A DNA stretch of 64,000 nt from CAZNPH01 sp964574985 (GCA_964574985.1 CAZNPH010000004.1:62001-126000); one strand, 5' to 3'. Numbered from the stretch's first letter, positions 7,967-17,631 are shown. The notes: generated by a model from the letters alone, not told the origin. Program-made: numbers and translations.

Positions 7967-9031
7967 ATGACATCATCCGCCTACAAAGTGATCGGGGTCA
8001 TGTCAGGTACTTCCCTTGACGGAATGGATCTGGCATTTTGTTCGTTCCTGCGGGACAACAATGAATGGAAAACCAGATTTATTCATGCCGAAACAATACA
8101 GTACGATGACCAATGGAAACAAAAGCTGGCCTGTGCAGATCAACTGGCGGGAGAAGATATTGTCGCGCTTGACCGTGAATATGGGGCGCTTCTGGGGGCA
8201 GAGATAAAAGATTTCATAAAACGTTCGGGAGATGAACCGGATCTGATCGCATCCCATGGACACACGGTTTTTCACAAGCCAGCGTCCGGTTATTCCCTTC
8301 AGATCGGATACGGACCCGTGATTGCCGGAATAACCGGTAAAACAGTGGTTTCAGATTTCAGGGCAGCCGATATTGCCCTTGATGGTCAGGGAGCTCCATT
8401 GGTTCCTGCCGGGGACGAACATCTTTTTTCCGGCTACAGTCATTGCCTGAATCTGGGTGGCTTTTCCAATATTTCATTCCGCAAGGGAAGCAAACGAATG
8501 GCATTCGATATATGTCCCTGCAACTGCATCCTTAACCGGATGGCATCTGAATTGGGGGCTCCATTCGACAAAGACGGAAAGATGGGCTCCCGGGGAAGGA
8601 TCGACAAGCAATTACTGAATCAATTGGATAACCTGGATTATTACAAAAAATCCGGGCCGAAATCCCTGGGCAGGGAATGGCTGGATGAAAAATTCATGCC
8701 TTTATTGGAAAAAAGCAAAATCTCATCAATTGACCAACTGGCAACAATATATGAACACATTTCAGGACAGATTGCAGCCGCTTTGGCCGGGAATCCGGCC
8801 GGCAGGTTATTGGTAACAGGCGGAGGCGCCCACAATGCCTGGCTTGTCAGAAAGATTACTGAAAAAACCGGAATCTCACCGGAGCCGGTTACCACCCAAT
8901 TGATCGATTACAAGGAGGCCATGATTTTTGCTTTTTTGGGTGTATTGAGAATGGAAGGCCGGATCAATTGTTATGCAAGTGCAACCGGTGCTTCCAGGGA
9001 CAGTTGTTGCGGAATGGTTTCGCGGACTTGA
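7967..9031 (+). CDS. anmK: Anhydro-N-acetylmuramic acid kinase
   Basis: This 354-residue kinase converts 1,6-anhydro-MurNAc plus ATP and water to MurNAc-6-phosphate in peptidoglycan recycling. The N-terminal phosphate-binding signature GVMSGTSLDGMDLA is diagnostic, as are SHGHTVFHKP, LNLGGFSNIS and the C-terminal LLVTGGGAHN. The length is close to the usual 360-380 residues. It starts immediately after the M23 peptidase stop codon and is followed 22 bp later by the alcohol dehydrogenase, indicating one operon that ends at the terminator near 10200. Confidence 0.95.
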   Translation: MTSSAYKVIGVMSGTSLDGMDLAFCSFLRDNNEWKTRFIHAETIQYDDQWKQKLACADQLAGEDIVALDREYGALLGAEIKDFIKRSGDEPDLIASHGHTVFHKPASGYSLQIGYGPVIAGITGKTVVSDFRAADIALDGQGAPLVPAGDEHLFSGYSHCLNLGGFSNISFRKGSKRMAFDICPCNCILNRMASELGAPFDKDGKMGSRGRIDKQLLNQLDNLDYYKKSGPKSLGREWLDEKFMPLLEKSKISSIDQLATIYEHISGQIAAALAGNPAGRLLVTGGGAHNAWLVRKITEKTGISPEPVTTQLIDYKEAMIFAFLGVLRMEGRINCYASATGASRDSCCGMVSRT

Positions 9032-9053
9032 GATTATTTTATAATTTTATGAT

Positions 9054-10196
9054 ATGGAAAATTTTATCGCCTACAATCCAACCCGGGTTCACTTCGGAAA
9101 AGGAGTGGTCCATGATCTCGGCAGTGCAGCCGAAGAATCCGGAAAACGTGTTCTTGTCGTTTACGGCAAAGGCTCTGTGTTCAAAAACGGGAGTTACGAC
9201 CAGGTCATGGAGCAGTTGAATACAATCGGTGCAGAAGTATATGAATACAGTGGGATCAAGCCCAATCCGGTGGTTGACGATGTTGACCGCGCGAGCAAAA
9301 TCGGCTTTGAAAAAAACATCGATCTGATTGTTGCCATAGGTGGCGGAAGCGTCATCGATTCGGCCAAGATCATTTCTGTATGTATCGCACAGAATTGCAC
9401 CGGATGGGAGGTAATGAAGGGAAATATCCGGCCTGACTCTGCAATTCCCCTGATCGCCGTGCTCACGCTTGCAGCTACCGGTAGCGAAATGAACCATGTT
9501 GCGGTGCTTCAGAATATGGAAACACGCGAAAAGATCGGCTACCGCAATGAGGTGATGTTTCCCAATCATTCTTTTCTTGATCCGCAATATACGGCCAGCG
9601 TTCCATACCAATATACCGCTTACGGGATCGCGGACGTAATTGCACATTGCCTTGAGAATTTTTTCGGAAGCGGAGATGCAAGCCTTTCAGACCGTTTTAT
9701 TGAAGCTATTATCAGGGAAACCATGGAATACGGTCCCAGACTGTTGAAAGATCCGGGAAACTATGATTTACGGGCGAAGATCATGTGGGCAGCCACAAAT
9801 GCGTTAAACGGACTAACGGCTTTTGGCAGGGGCAACGGCGACTGGGGAGTCCATGCCCTGGGCCATATACTTTCTTTATTATATGACACACCTCACGGAG
9901 CGACCCTGTCGGTTGCCTACCCTGCCTGGTTGAAATTCCAGGAAGACCGGATCCCGGAAAGAATTGGAAAACTGGGGCAGATGCTGTTTCAGACAAAATC
10001 AACAAAAGAAACGATCAATAAAATAGAGGCATTGTTTGTAAGCCTGGACTGTCCCGTGACACTCACAGATGCCGGAATTGACCAAAGCAAAAAAGATGAG
10101 ATCGTCAACCTGATGAACCGGAACAAATCAAACGGACTGGTGCACATGCTTGATAACCAGGCCCGCAGGAAAATCGTCAACCTTATGGACGAGTAA
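9054..10196 (+). CDS. Iron-containing alcohol dehydrogenase (butanol dehydrogenase type)
   Basis: This is a 380-residue group III alcohol dehydrogenase. The nucleotide-binding GGGSVIDSAK lies in the N-terminal half. The metal ligands are visible as D194 and H198 (ADVIAHC), H271 (ALGHIL) and H281 (DTPHGATL), in the spacing expected for the family. It would reduce an aldehyde with NAD(P)H, or the reverse, and resembles BdhA/YqhD-type enzymes. It is the last gene of the M23-anmK operon. No specific link to cell-wall recycling is evident, and the substrate cannot be predicted from sequence. Confidence 0.9.
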   Translation: MENFIAYNPTRVHFGKGVVHDLGSAAEESGKRVLVVYGKGSVFKNGSYDQVMEQLNTIGAEVYEYSGIKPNPVVDDVDRASKIGFEKNIDLIVAIGGGSVIDSAKIISVCIAQNCTGWEVMKGNIRPDSAIPLIAVLTLAATGSEMNHVAVLQNMETREKIGYRNEVMFPNHSFLDPQYTASVPYQYTAYGIADVIAHCLENFFGSGDASLSDRFIEAIIRETMEYGPRLLKDPGNYDLRAKIMWAATNALNGLTAFGRGNGDWGVHALGHILSLLYDTPHGATLSVAYPAWLKFQEDRIPERIGKLGQMLFQTKSTKETINKIEALFVSLDCPVTLTDAGIDQSKKDEIVNLMNRNKSNGLVHMLDNQARRKIVNLMDE

Positions 10197-10230
10197 AAAA
10201 GGCTGCCCCTTTTTGAAGCAGCCCTTTTTC
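10195..10230 (+). terminator. Intrinsic terminator after the M23-anmK-adh operon
   Basis: GGCTGC (10201-10206) and GCAGCC (10218-10223) form a perfect stem. It is preceded by an A-run overlapping the stop codon and followed by CTTTTTC, so it can also work bidirectionally. Confidence 0.85.
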
Positions 10231-10295
10231 TCACAAACCAACTACTAACCAAAACACTATAACCACTAAACCAAACAAAACAAAACCAAAAAACT
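10222..10295 (+). other. 74-nt stretch entirely without G
   Basis: From just inside the terminator stem to 10295 the plus strand contains no G at all, being made of A- and C-rich words such as ACTAACC and CCAAAAC. It then ends in the spacer before the C69 peptidase gene. Such unstructured CA-rich leaders occur in 5' untranslated regions of Bacteroidota genes. It may be the leader of the downstream gene or a relic. No function is proven. Confidence 0.4.
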
Positions 10296-10365
10296 GCCGG
10301 TTCTGATCATAAAACAAATAATGTTCATACTTTGTTCAATGAACCGGCTTCAATAAAAATTCACC

Positions 10366-12084
10366 ATGAGCAGAAAAAAATTCTTCCGCATTGCCATATT
10401 CGTATGGATGGCCGGATGGATCGCACATCCGGATACCATGTCTTGCACAAATTTTCTGATTACCAAAGGAGCTTCCGTTAGCGGATCCAATATGATCACC
10501 TATGCCGCGGACTCCCACATCCTGTATGGCGAGCTTTATTATACACCCGCACAGAATCATTCTCCCGGGGAATGGCTGGATATATATGAATGGGACTCGG
10601 GCAAATATCTTGGCTGCATCAGGCAGACAGAAAAAACCTGCTCTGTAACAGGCAATATGAATGAATTTCAGGTAGCCATTGGAGAAACCACCTACGGGGG
10701 CAGGGAAGAACTGGTTGATTCCACCGGAATAATGGATTATGGGAGTCTGATGTATGTAGCCCTTCAGCGGGCCGGGTCTGCCCGGGAAGCCATAAAGATC
10801 ATGGCCGAACTGGTCGATGAATACGGATACTGCAGTTCCGGGGAAAGTTTTTCAATTATGGACAAGAACGAAGTGTGGATCATGGAAATGATCGGAAAGG
10901 GACCCGGCAACAAAGGGGCTGTATGGGTGGCCAGAAAAGTGCCGGACGGTTATATCTGTGCGCATGCCAATCAGGCCAGGATCAGGAGATTTCCGCTTGC
11001 TGACGGAAAAACATCCGTTTCGTCCGCCGGGCTTAATAAGATTTTTGACACCGATGTGGAAACGGTCTATGCCAGGGACGTGATCACAGTGGCAAGAAAG
11101 ATGGGTTATTTTTCAGGCAAAGACAGCGAATTCAGTTTTTCTGATACATATGCCCCGGTGGATTTCGGAGGAGCCAGGTTCTGCGAGATCCGGGTTTGGT
11201 CGATGTTCCGGAATGTCAGGGACGGTATGGACCAATATCTCGATTATGTAAGCGGGGATAATTTGCATAACCGGATGCCTTTGTGGATAAAGCCCGACCG
11301 GAAAATCTCATTGCATGAAGTGATGGATTTTATGAGGGATCATCTGGAAAATACAAAATTTGACATGACCGGAGATATCGGGGGCGGACCCTTTGAGATG
11401 CCTTACCGGTGGAGGCCTTTGACATGGGAAGTCAACGGTGAAACATATTGCAATGAAAGGGCAGCATCAACCCAGCAGACCGGATTTTCATTTGTTGCCC
11501 AGGCCAGGTCATGGCTGCCGGACTGGATTGGGGGGATATTCTGGTTTGGCGTGGATGACGCAGCCACATCGGTATATACACCGATGTATTGTGGCATCAA
11601 TGCAGTTCCGGAATGTTTTCGTGAAGGCAACGGCGATATGGTTACCTACTCCCCCACCTCCGCCTTTTGGATATTCAATCGTGTTTCCAATTTTTGTTAT
11701 CTTAGATATAACCTCATGGTACCTGACGTAAAAGCAGTACAAAAACAGCTGGAAGAAAAGTATATCACCCTTATTCCTTCTATTGACAAGGCCGCAGCCG
11801 ATCTTTATGAAAAGAACAAACCGGCCTCCCGGGATTTTCTGACCCAATTTTCCATCAGCATGGGCGACCATACTTTCAATGCCTGGAAAAAATTGAACGA
11901 ATTTTTGTTGGTCAAATACATTGACGGAAATATCAAAAAGGAAGAAAACGGCAAATTCCTGTACAATGAATACGGGGGTGATATTCCTCAGTTTCCCGGT
12001 CAACCGGGATATCCGGAATGGTGGTATGAAGAGATCATCGAAGAAACAGAAGATCATTTCAAGGTAAAGGGAGAGGCACATTGA
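10366..12084 (+). CDS. C69 family dipeptidase (secreted)
   Basis: This is a 572-residue protein of peptidase family C69 (U34). A signal-like N-terminus (about 1-24) is followed by Cys27 in MSCTNFLITKGAS. In this Ntn-hydrolase family the catalytic cysteine becomes the N-terminus after processing, which fits here. Other family marks are TYAADSH, MNEFQVAIGETTYGGREEL, and the region with MDYGSLMYVALQRA and AREAIKIM. It should cleave dipeptides in the periplasm or outside. It stands alone, with a terminator upstream and rplS downstream. Confidence 0.88.
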   Translation: MSRKKFFRIAIFVWMAGWIAHPDTMSCTNFLITKGASVSGSNMITYAADSHILYGELYYTPAQNHSPGEWLDIYEWDSGKYLGCIRQTEKTCSVTGNMNEFQVAIGETTYGGREELVDSTGIMDYGSLMYVALQRAGSAREAIKIMAELVDEYGYCSSGESFSIMDKNEVWIMEMIGKGPGNKGAVWVARKVPDGYICAHANQARIRRFPLADGKTSVSSAGLNKIFDTDVETVYARDVITVARKMGYFSGKDSEFSFSDTYAPVDFGGARFCEIRVWSMFRNVRDGMDQYLDYVSGDNLHNRMPLWIKPDRKISLHEVMDFMRDHLENTKFDMTGDIGGGPFEMPYRWRPLTWEVNGETYCNERAASTQQTGFSFVAQARSWLPDWIGGIFWFGVDDAATSVYTPMYCGINAVPECFREGNGDMVTYSPTSAFWIFNRVSNFCYLRYNLMVPDVKAVQKQLEEKYITLIPSIDKAAADLYEKNKPASRDFLTQFSISMGDHTFNAWKKLNEFLLVKYIDGNIKKEENGKFLYNEYGGDIPQFPGQPGYPEWWYEEIIEETEDHFKVKGEAH

Positions 12085-12110
12085 TAAGTCGAAAAATATT
12101 CGTAATATTG
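12081..12110 (+). promoter_or_regulatory. Putative promoter of rplS
   Basis: TTG at 12081-12083 (overlapping the end of the C69 gene) and TAATATTG at 12103-12110 are 19 bp apart. This matches the Bacteroidota -33/-7 layout with one mismatch from TAnnTTTG. Confidence 0.5.
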
Positions 12111-12154
12111 CGCTCTGTTAAAACGGGAGGACAGAATCATATAATTTGAACAGC

Positions 12155-12502
12155 ATGGATTTAATGAAAGAAGTTGAGAAAGAATTTTCAACAGAAAAGA
12201 AATACCCTGAATTCAAAGCGGGGGATACCATAACCGTTTCCTATAAAATCCGTGAAGGCAACAAGGAAAGGATACAGCAATTCAGGGGAGTGGTGATTCA
12301 GAGAAAAGGACAGGCACTTTCTGAAATGTTCACCGTGCGGAAAATTTCCGGAAACATAGGTGTGGAAAGGATTTTTCCGCTGGCTTCCCCGTTTATTGAA
12401 AACATTTCCATAAATAAGAAGGGCCATGTGCGGAGGGGCAGGATATTCTATCTTCGTGGCCTCACAGGGAAAAAAGCCCGCATTCAGGAAAAAAGGTTCT
12501 AG
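12155..12502 (+). CDS. rplS: 50S ribosomal protein L19
   Basis: This 115-residue L19 protein lies at the interface of the two ribosomal subunits. It shows the conserved stretches FKAGDTITVSYKIREG, QQFRGVVIQRKG, FTVRKISGNIGVERIFP and the C-terminal basic part with GHVRRGRIFYLR. The ATG at 12155 (MDLMKEVEKEF) matches the family N-terminus better than the in-frame TTG at 12146. The TAG stop overlaps the converging AsmA-like gene: both genes end inside the same palindromic CTAG. Confidence 0.97.
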   Translation: MDLMKEVEKEFSTEKKYPEFKAGDTITVSYKIREGNKERIQQFRGVVIQRKGQALSEMFTVRKISGNIGVERIFPLASPFIENISINKKGHVRRGRIFYLRGLTGKKARIQEKRF

Positions 12503-15276
12503 TCAATTTTTTCGCGTGCTTCCTCCAGGACAGCTTCGGCCTTTTTGTCCGCCTCTTCCTTTAACCTGGCTGCCTTTTCTTCAGCTTCTTTTGTAAGTGT
12601 TTCTGCATATTTCCGGGCAGCGATCTTTTTCAACGGATTATTCCCTGCTTCTTCGATTCGTTTTTGCCCTTCTTCCCCGGCAAGTCTGATCAGCTCATCA
12701 CCCGCTTTTTCTGCTTCTTTTCTGATCCTTCGCACCTGTTCTTCTGCTTCCCTGAGTATCTTTTCTGCTTCCTGATCGGCTTTTTCCTCAATTTTTTCTT
12801 TCGCCTTGCCAATTTCTTCCTGAACCCGCTCCACTGCTTGTTCCTTTATTTGCCCGGTGACCCTGGACGCCTGGTCACCAAGGCCCATATTGATCCTGGG
12901 CTCGGAAAAAGTTCCGGAGACATGGAAGGCAACTTCGATTTTATCCCCAGGATCCAGGTGAAATCCCTCCCTTCCAACACGGTCTGAAAGATCATCCAGG
13001 AGATTGTTCACACCTGCACCCAATTCTTCGCGGGGGGCTTCAACATCGATCCGGTAGTTCATGGTTCCGTCAATTCCCTGATCTCCCTGAACAACCATTT
13101 CCGTGCTGCCAAAACTGGTCTCGAAAGGTTCTACATATACCCTTCCGTTGCGTATTTCAAAATTTACATAAACGTCTTGCAAAGTCAGTTTTTTGTATTT
13201 ATTATTCTGGAGCAGTTCTCCCATTTTTGAAAATATGTTTGAATTATTGACCGTGATATTTTCTGAACGGAGATTGCCTTCACCCACCATACTGCTCATG
13301 ACCGGTTTCATATGTTTATCAAGAAAAGAATTGATTTCCAGTCCGGCCGAAACCTTCCCCTCGCAACTGCCCGCTATGGGAGCCAGTTTTTCAACGGTAT
13401 TGAACGCGTTGAACGCAGACGGGATGTCCATATCCCTTACATCCAGGTGAAAATCGATCATGGGGCTTTTGATATCCTGGGTATTGTATTCGCCATTGGC
13501 CAGAACCGAACCTTTCAGCAGATCCATGTTCAGATCGGTCAACATGATCTTTTTGTCCCTGACCTCAATGATCCCCAGAATATTTTCAACCACCAGCTTG
13601 TTCATTATTACCCGGTCCAATTCTGAAGTAAACCGGAAATCAATGTTTGCGGGAACTTCAATTACGCTGAAGGCCAGGGAATCTTCTTCGCTTGTTTCTC
13701 CGGTTTCTTCTTCGGTCATAAACTCGTTCACATCCAGCAAGTCCGAACGCAGATCAAGCGTCCCCTGTATTGTCCCGTCGCTCAGTACAAAAGGAATAAA
13801 ATTCTCGATCCTTCCGTGGAGATGGACATCGCTTCGTCCAATCCCGGCATCCAATGAATACAACTCAACAAATTCAGGTGAAAATCCCAGCCTGCTCCCC
13901 GATATGAAAACGGGTACGGGCAGATCTTCCGATGCGAAACGAAAATCAGCCATCCTGACCGTTCCATCCGCCTTAAAATCCTGGTACTTTTCTTTCTCGA
14001 TCATGGAAAGCGATCCCATCATATCCAGATTGGCCCTTAGGTTACCCTGCAGTTGCGTTTCTTCCAGGGGTATTACGTCGGATAAGCTGGCGAAATCAAT
14101 TTCCGAATCCAGATGGGCACTGATGGTCGGATCACTGACGGGGGTGACCAGGTGCATGCTGAAATTAACCGGATTTCCCCCGAGATCAACATGGAATCTT
14201 CGTATATCCACTACCGTGTTGTCATTATGAACCCCGTCATAGCGTAAAACAGCTTCTATGTTAATCTGATCCGCCGTTTTGGGCAGGTCAGGATAACGGA
14301 ACATTCCGTTTTCAACCTTCAGTTCGAGTCCGGCCGATGGCGTAACCTTCTCATTCAGGGTGCCTTTGACATAACCCCTCAGGCCCATGGTTCCTGAAGC
14401 TTCAATGTCCTCGAAATTTTTCATGTAAACGGCCGGGACAAGGGAAAGCAGACTCCTGAAGTCGGTTTTGCTGGTTTCAAAACGCATATCCACCACGGTG
14501 TTTTCCTCATCCGGCATGCTGACTTCTCCCTGGAAAGCAAGCCAGAGATCATTCAGGGAGATTTTATTGTCTTTCAGTGTATAAACGGAATTGGCCAGAT
14601 CAGCATCCAGGTCAAAGGCCATTTCAAGCCTGGCATCCCTGACATAGCGGATTCCTGAATAAATAAAATTCACCCTTTGTATGCCGGAATGGATGTTCAA
14701 AATGGTAAAGTCCTGGGAGAGATCACCCGTCATATTGAAAAAAAGATCATCCAGACCGGCTTTCATTCCGGATTTTTTATCATGGTATATGATTCTGGCC
14801 TCACGTATTGCGAATTCATCGATCTGAAAAGTCATCTCAAAACTGCCGGGCGGCGCGGTATCTGGTTCCCCGGTTTTTTCAGAAGGCACGGCAATATCCC
14901 AGTTTGCCGCCCCGTCCTCATTGATCAGGGCGTTGATGACCGGTTGGTCCAGAAAAACAGACCGTATTTCGATCTTTTTCCCAAATACACTCAGAAGATC
15001 AATGGTTGCCCCGAAAGATTGGAACGCGGCCAGGGTATCTCCTTCAAATTCCCCGGTTCCCATAACCGAAAGGCCCTTAAGGGAAGCACTGAGATTGGGA
15101 AAATTCCTGATCATGGACAGATTAAAATCCGTAAAATCCACTTTTGCATTTACATTCTGATTTATCTCATATTTTACCCTGGTGAAAATCTGATCTTTGA
15201 AGATTACCGGGATAATAATTATTGCGGCAATGATCAATAGAATGATAATCAGTATGATCCTGAATATTTTTTTCAT
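12499..15276 (-). CDS. AsmA-like protein with charged coiled-coil tail
   Basis: This is a 925-residue protein with an N-terminal membrane helix (about 4-26). A very long AsmA/TamB-like beta-rich body (about 30-800) includes the AsmA N-terminal pattern GLSVMGTGEFEGDTLAAF and the C-terminal repeat-like region with DMDIPSAFNAFNTV and GQGNL-type segments. AsmA-like proteins are bridge-like proteins thought to carry phospholipids between the two membranes. The last 110 residues are a highly charged, Ala/Glu/Lys-rich coiled coil (AKEKIEEKADQEAEKILREA and similar), which is unusual for classical AsmA but seen in some Bacteroidota homologues. It converges on rplS. Confidence 0.82.
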   Translation of the reverse strand: MKKIFRIILIIILLIIAAIIIIPVIFKDQIFTRVKYEINQNVNAKVDFTDFNLSMIRNFPNLSASLKGLSVMGTGEFEGDTLAAFQSFGATIDLLSVFGKKIEIRSVFLDQPVINALINEDGAANWDIAVPSEKTGEPDTAPPGSFEMTFQIDEFAIREARIIYHDKKSGMKAGLDDLFFNMTGDLSQDFTILNIHSGIQRVNFIYSGIRYVRDARLEMAFDLDADLANSVYTLKDNKISLNDLWLAFQGEVSMPDEENTVVDMRFETSKTDFRSLLSLVPAVYMKNFEDIEASGTMGLRGYVKGTLNEKVTPSAGLELKVENGMFRYPDLPKTADQINIEAVLRYDGVHNDNTVVDIRRFHVDLGGNPVNFSMHLVTPVSDPTISAHLDSEIDFASLSDVIPLEETQLQGNLRANLDMMGSLSMIEKEKYQDFKADGTVRMADFRFASEDLPVPVFISGSRLGFSPEFVELYSLDAGIGRSDVHLHGRIENFIPFVLSDGTIQGTLDLRSDLLDVNEFMTEEETGETSEEDSLAFSVIEVPANIDFRFTSELDRVIMNKLVVENILGIIEVRDKKIMLTDLNMDLLKGSVLANGEYNTQDIKSPMIDFHLDVRDMDIPSAFNAFNTVEKLAPIAGSCEGKVSAGLEINSFLDKHMKPVMSSMVGEGNLRSENITVNNSNIFSKMGELLQNNKYKKLTLQDVYVNFEIRNGRVYVEPFETSFGSTEMVVQGDQGIDGTMNYRIDVEAPREELGAGVNNLLDDLSDRVGREGFHLDPGDKIEVAFHVSGTFSEPRINMGLGDQASRVTGQIKEQAVERVQEEIGKAKEKIEEKADQEAEKILREAEEQVRRIRKEAEKAGDELIRLAGEEGQKRIEEAGNNPLKKIAARKYAETLTKEAEEKAARLKEEADKKAEAVLEEAREKID

Positions 15277-15405
15277 GACATATTTGAATAATAGGAAAAA
15301 TAAAAATAGGAATTAATCCCGTGAATTGAAAGATAAAATCATGGGGCCGCAATTTAAAAGGCTTAATTTGTATATTTAACAAAATTGTAATCAATCGTGT
15401 TCCGG

Positions 15406-16707
15406 ATGGAATCAAGCAAACAGCATAACAGGAACAAGAAAAGGGAAGGAAAACGTCTCTGGCAGTTTCCCTGGAAGTACCGGGAGAGTTTCCTGATCGC
15501 CCTTGAGTTTCTCATTCTCGGACTGGTGATGCAAATTCTGTCACGGGGCAAAGAAATATCACCTCCTTCATGGCCCGCCAATCTGGTTTTGTTGTTGTGC
15601 ATGATCGCCGTACTTATGCTGGTTTACAGCAGCTATAGACGGACCCATCTCATCCGGTGGATATCCGGTATTCCTGCGGCAATCAGTTCCATTGTACTGT
15701 ATTTTATCCTGATTCTTTTGCTTGGTTTCGTACCACAGAATGTGCTTCCGGAGGATCAAAGCGGATTTCTGAACGTAACCGGTCTCTCCCATATCACCAG
15801 AAGCTGGCCATTCGTCATTTCCACCCTTTATATTCTTGCCGTGTTGGGATTTGTTGTAATCCGGCGTTCAATTCCCCTGAGAAAAAAGAATATCGGTTTT
15901 CTGATCAATCATGCCGGACTTTGGATCATTATTGCCGCCGGTTCCCTGGGAACGGGGGATTTAAAGCAACTGGTCCTGCCTGTTGAAGAAAAGGGCGGAT
16001 TTGTTCATCACGCTTTTGACATGGATGAGGAAGCACATTTGTTGTCTTTTTCCATTAAGCTGATTGATTTTGACATTGATGAATACAATCCTAAGCTTGC
16101 CATCATCGATCCCCATACGGGAGAGCTGATCGAAGGAAAGGGTCAGCTGGTCATGGCTGAAGAAGGCCTGGGGACGGTTATTGCAGACTGGGAAATAACT
16201 GTCAATGAGATACTTGCTTCTGCATGTCCCGGTAACGGATCCTATATACCTGATGATTCTACAGGAAGTGCTCCTGCCGTGCATGTCTCGGCCGTGCATA
16301 GAAGATCCGGGATGTCTGCACAGGGATGGGTATTCAGTGGCAGTTCCGTCTACCGGCCGGGGAGACTTATTTTGGGGCGCAGACATGTTCTCGCCATAAC
16401 CCGGCCTGAAGCAAAGGAATATAAATCGCATGTTGTCATCAGGAAAGCACACGGGGATTCATCGCGGGCCATAATATCCGTAAACAAGCCATTGAAAGTC
16501 CATGGATGGAAAATATATCAGCTCAGTTATGACCAGCAGGAAGGAAGGCATTCCGGGATCAGCATCCTTGAACTGGTCAAAGATCCCTGGCTGCCGGTTG
16601 TATACGCGGGGATATTCATGCTCCTGGGAGGGGCATTGTATCTTTTCTGGATGGGCACCAAGGCCAGAGAGAAAGGAACTGTAACCAAAACAAACAGAAA
16701 AACATGA
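15406..16707 (+). CDS. ResB-like cytochrome c biogenesis protein
   Basis: This is a 433-residue membrane protein with four hydrophobic segments in the first 180 residues, a soluble domain (about 190-385), and one membrane helix near the C-terminus (about 395-420). The domain layout and the VNKPLKVHGWKIYQLSYD motif are typical of ResB/Ccs1 proteins of the system II cytochrome c maturation pathway, where ResB works with CcsA to deliver haem and apocytochrome. The ATG at 15406 is preferred over GTG at 15397. It overlaps ccsA by 4 bp (ATGA). Confidence 0.88.
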   Translation: MESSKQHNRNKKREGKRLWQFPWKYRESFLIALEFLILGLVMQILSRGKEISPPSWPANLVLLLCMIAVLMLVYSSYRRTHLIRWISGIPAAISSIVLYFILILLLGFVPQNVLPEDQSGFLNVTGLSHITRSWPFVISTLYILAVLGFVVIRRSIPLRKKNIGFLINHAGLWIIIAAGSLGTGDLKQLVLPVEEKGGFVHHAFDMDEEAHLLSFSIKLIDFDIDEYNPKLAIIDPHTGELIEGKGQLVMAEEGLGTVIADWEITVNEILASACPGNGSYIPDDSTGSAPAVHVSAVHRRSGMSAQGWVFSGSSVYRPGRLILGRRHVLAITRPEAKEYKSHVVIRKAHGDSSRAIISVNKPLKVHGWKIYQLSYDQQEGRHSGISILELVKDPWLPVVYAGIFMLLGGALYLFWMGTKAREKGTVTKTNRKT

Positions 16708-17504
16708 ATTGGAATGATTTTTCCCTGTATGTACTGATCATTGTTTTGTTCTGGTTTACCGGAGTCTCTTTGCTGTATCTTGTCCGCAAAAAGAGAATGA
16801 TCAAAAGACACGGTATTTATCTCATTGCTGCAGGGACTTTGTTACTGGGAGTATTTATCGGAACCCTTTGGGCCAATCTTGAAAGGCCTCCCCTGAAAAC
16901 CCTCGGGGAAACCCGTTTGTGGTATTCTTTTTTTCTTCCCGTGATCGGACTGATAACTTATGCCCGGTGGAAATATAAGTGGTTCCTTGCATACAGTCTG
17001 GGGATGGCCGGACTGTTTCTGGTGATCAACAGTATACATCCTGAAAACCAAAGCAAGACGCTGATGCCTGCCCTTCAAAGTCCCTGGTTTGTCCCCCATG
17101 TGGTGGTCTACCTGCTTGCTTATGCCTTACTGGCTGCTTCCTGCCTTATTGCAGCCAAGGGCTTGTATGACCGTTATGCAAACCGTTTTGAACAGAAAAC
17201 CCTTGATCTTGCGGACAACATGGTTTATATTGGATTTTCATTCCTGACGCTGGGTTTATTGTTCGGAGCATTGTGGGCAAAAGAAGCATGGGGACATTAC
17301 TGGACCTGGGATCCGAAAGAAACCTGGGCTTTGCTGACATGGCTTGCTTATTTGGTATACATGCATTTCAGGAATTTTCAGCCCAGGAAAGTCAAAGCCC
17401 CGTTGTGGACCCTGGCCATCGCCTTCATTGTATTGCTTATATGCTGGTTTGGCATCAATTACCTCCCTTCGGCCCAGGAAAGCATTCACTCATATGGAGA
17501 TTGA
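16704..17504 (+). CDS. ccsA: Cytochrome c biogenesis protein CcsA
   Basis: This 266-residue integral membrane protein has about eight hydrophobic segments. The haem-binding tryptophan-rich motif WGHYWTWDPKETWAL is unmistakable, and conserved histidines lie in FVPHVVVY. CcsA forms the haem channel and cytochrome c synthetase with ResB. Its start overlaps the resB stop, so the pair is translationally coupled. A functional cytochrome c system implies some respiratory capacity even if the organism is mainly anaerobic. Confidence 0.95.
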   Translation: MNWNDFSLYVLIIVLFWFTGVSLLYLVRKKRMIKRHGIYLIAAGTLLLGVFIGTLWANLERPPLKTLGETRLWYSFFLPVIGLITYARWKYKWFLAYSLGMAGLFLVINSIHPENQSKTLMPALQSPWFVPHVVVYLLAYALLAASCLIAAKGLYDRYANRFEQKTLDLADNMVYIGFSFLTLGLLFGALWAKEAWGHYWTWDPKETWALLTWLAYLVYMHFRNFQPRKVKAPLWTLAIAFIVLLICWFGINYLPSAQESIHSYGD

Positions 17505-17518
17505 TCTGTGTTTTTTCT

Positions 17519-17526
17519 TAACTTTG
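17519..17526 (+). promoter_or_regulatory. -7 box of the tRNA-Arg gene
   Basis: TAACTTTG matches TAnnTTTG perfectly and ends 21 bp before the tRNA 5' end. The -33 element is not clear. Confidence 0.5.
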
Positions 17527-17547
17527 GGGCTGAAAAATGTATCCGAT

Positions 17548-17621
17548 GGACCTGTAGCTTAATTGGATAGAGCACCTGACTACGGATCAGGAGGTTGGGG
17601 GTTCGAGTCCCTCCAGGTTCA
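17548..17621 (+). tRNA. tRNA-Arg (ACG)
   Basis: This 74-nt tRNA has acceptor stem GGACCTG pairing with CAGGTTC (one G-U pair) and discriminator A. The D arm carries AGCTTAATTGGATAGAGC. The anticodon stem CCTGA/TCAGG holds loop CTACGGA, with anticodon ACG at positions 34-36. The T stem is GGGGG/CCCTC with loop TTCGAGT. CCA is not encoded. ACG is normally edited to ICG by TadA and reads CGN arginine codons. Confidence 0.97.
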
Positions 17622-17631
17622 CATGGAACGG

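Noticed and set aside
12499..12502. Shared CTAG at the ends of rplS and the AsmA-like gene
   Set aside because: A palindromic stop overlap of convergent genes is neat but common in compact genomes.
13460..14230. 256-codon plus-strand open frame
   Set aside because: Shadow of the AsmA-like gene; Ser-rich composition reflects antisense codons.
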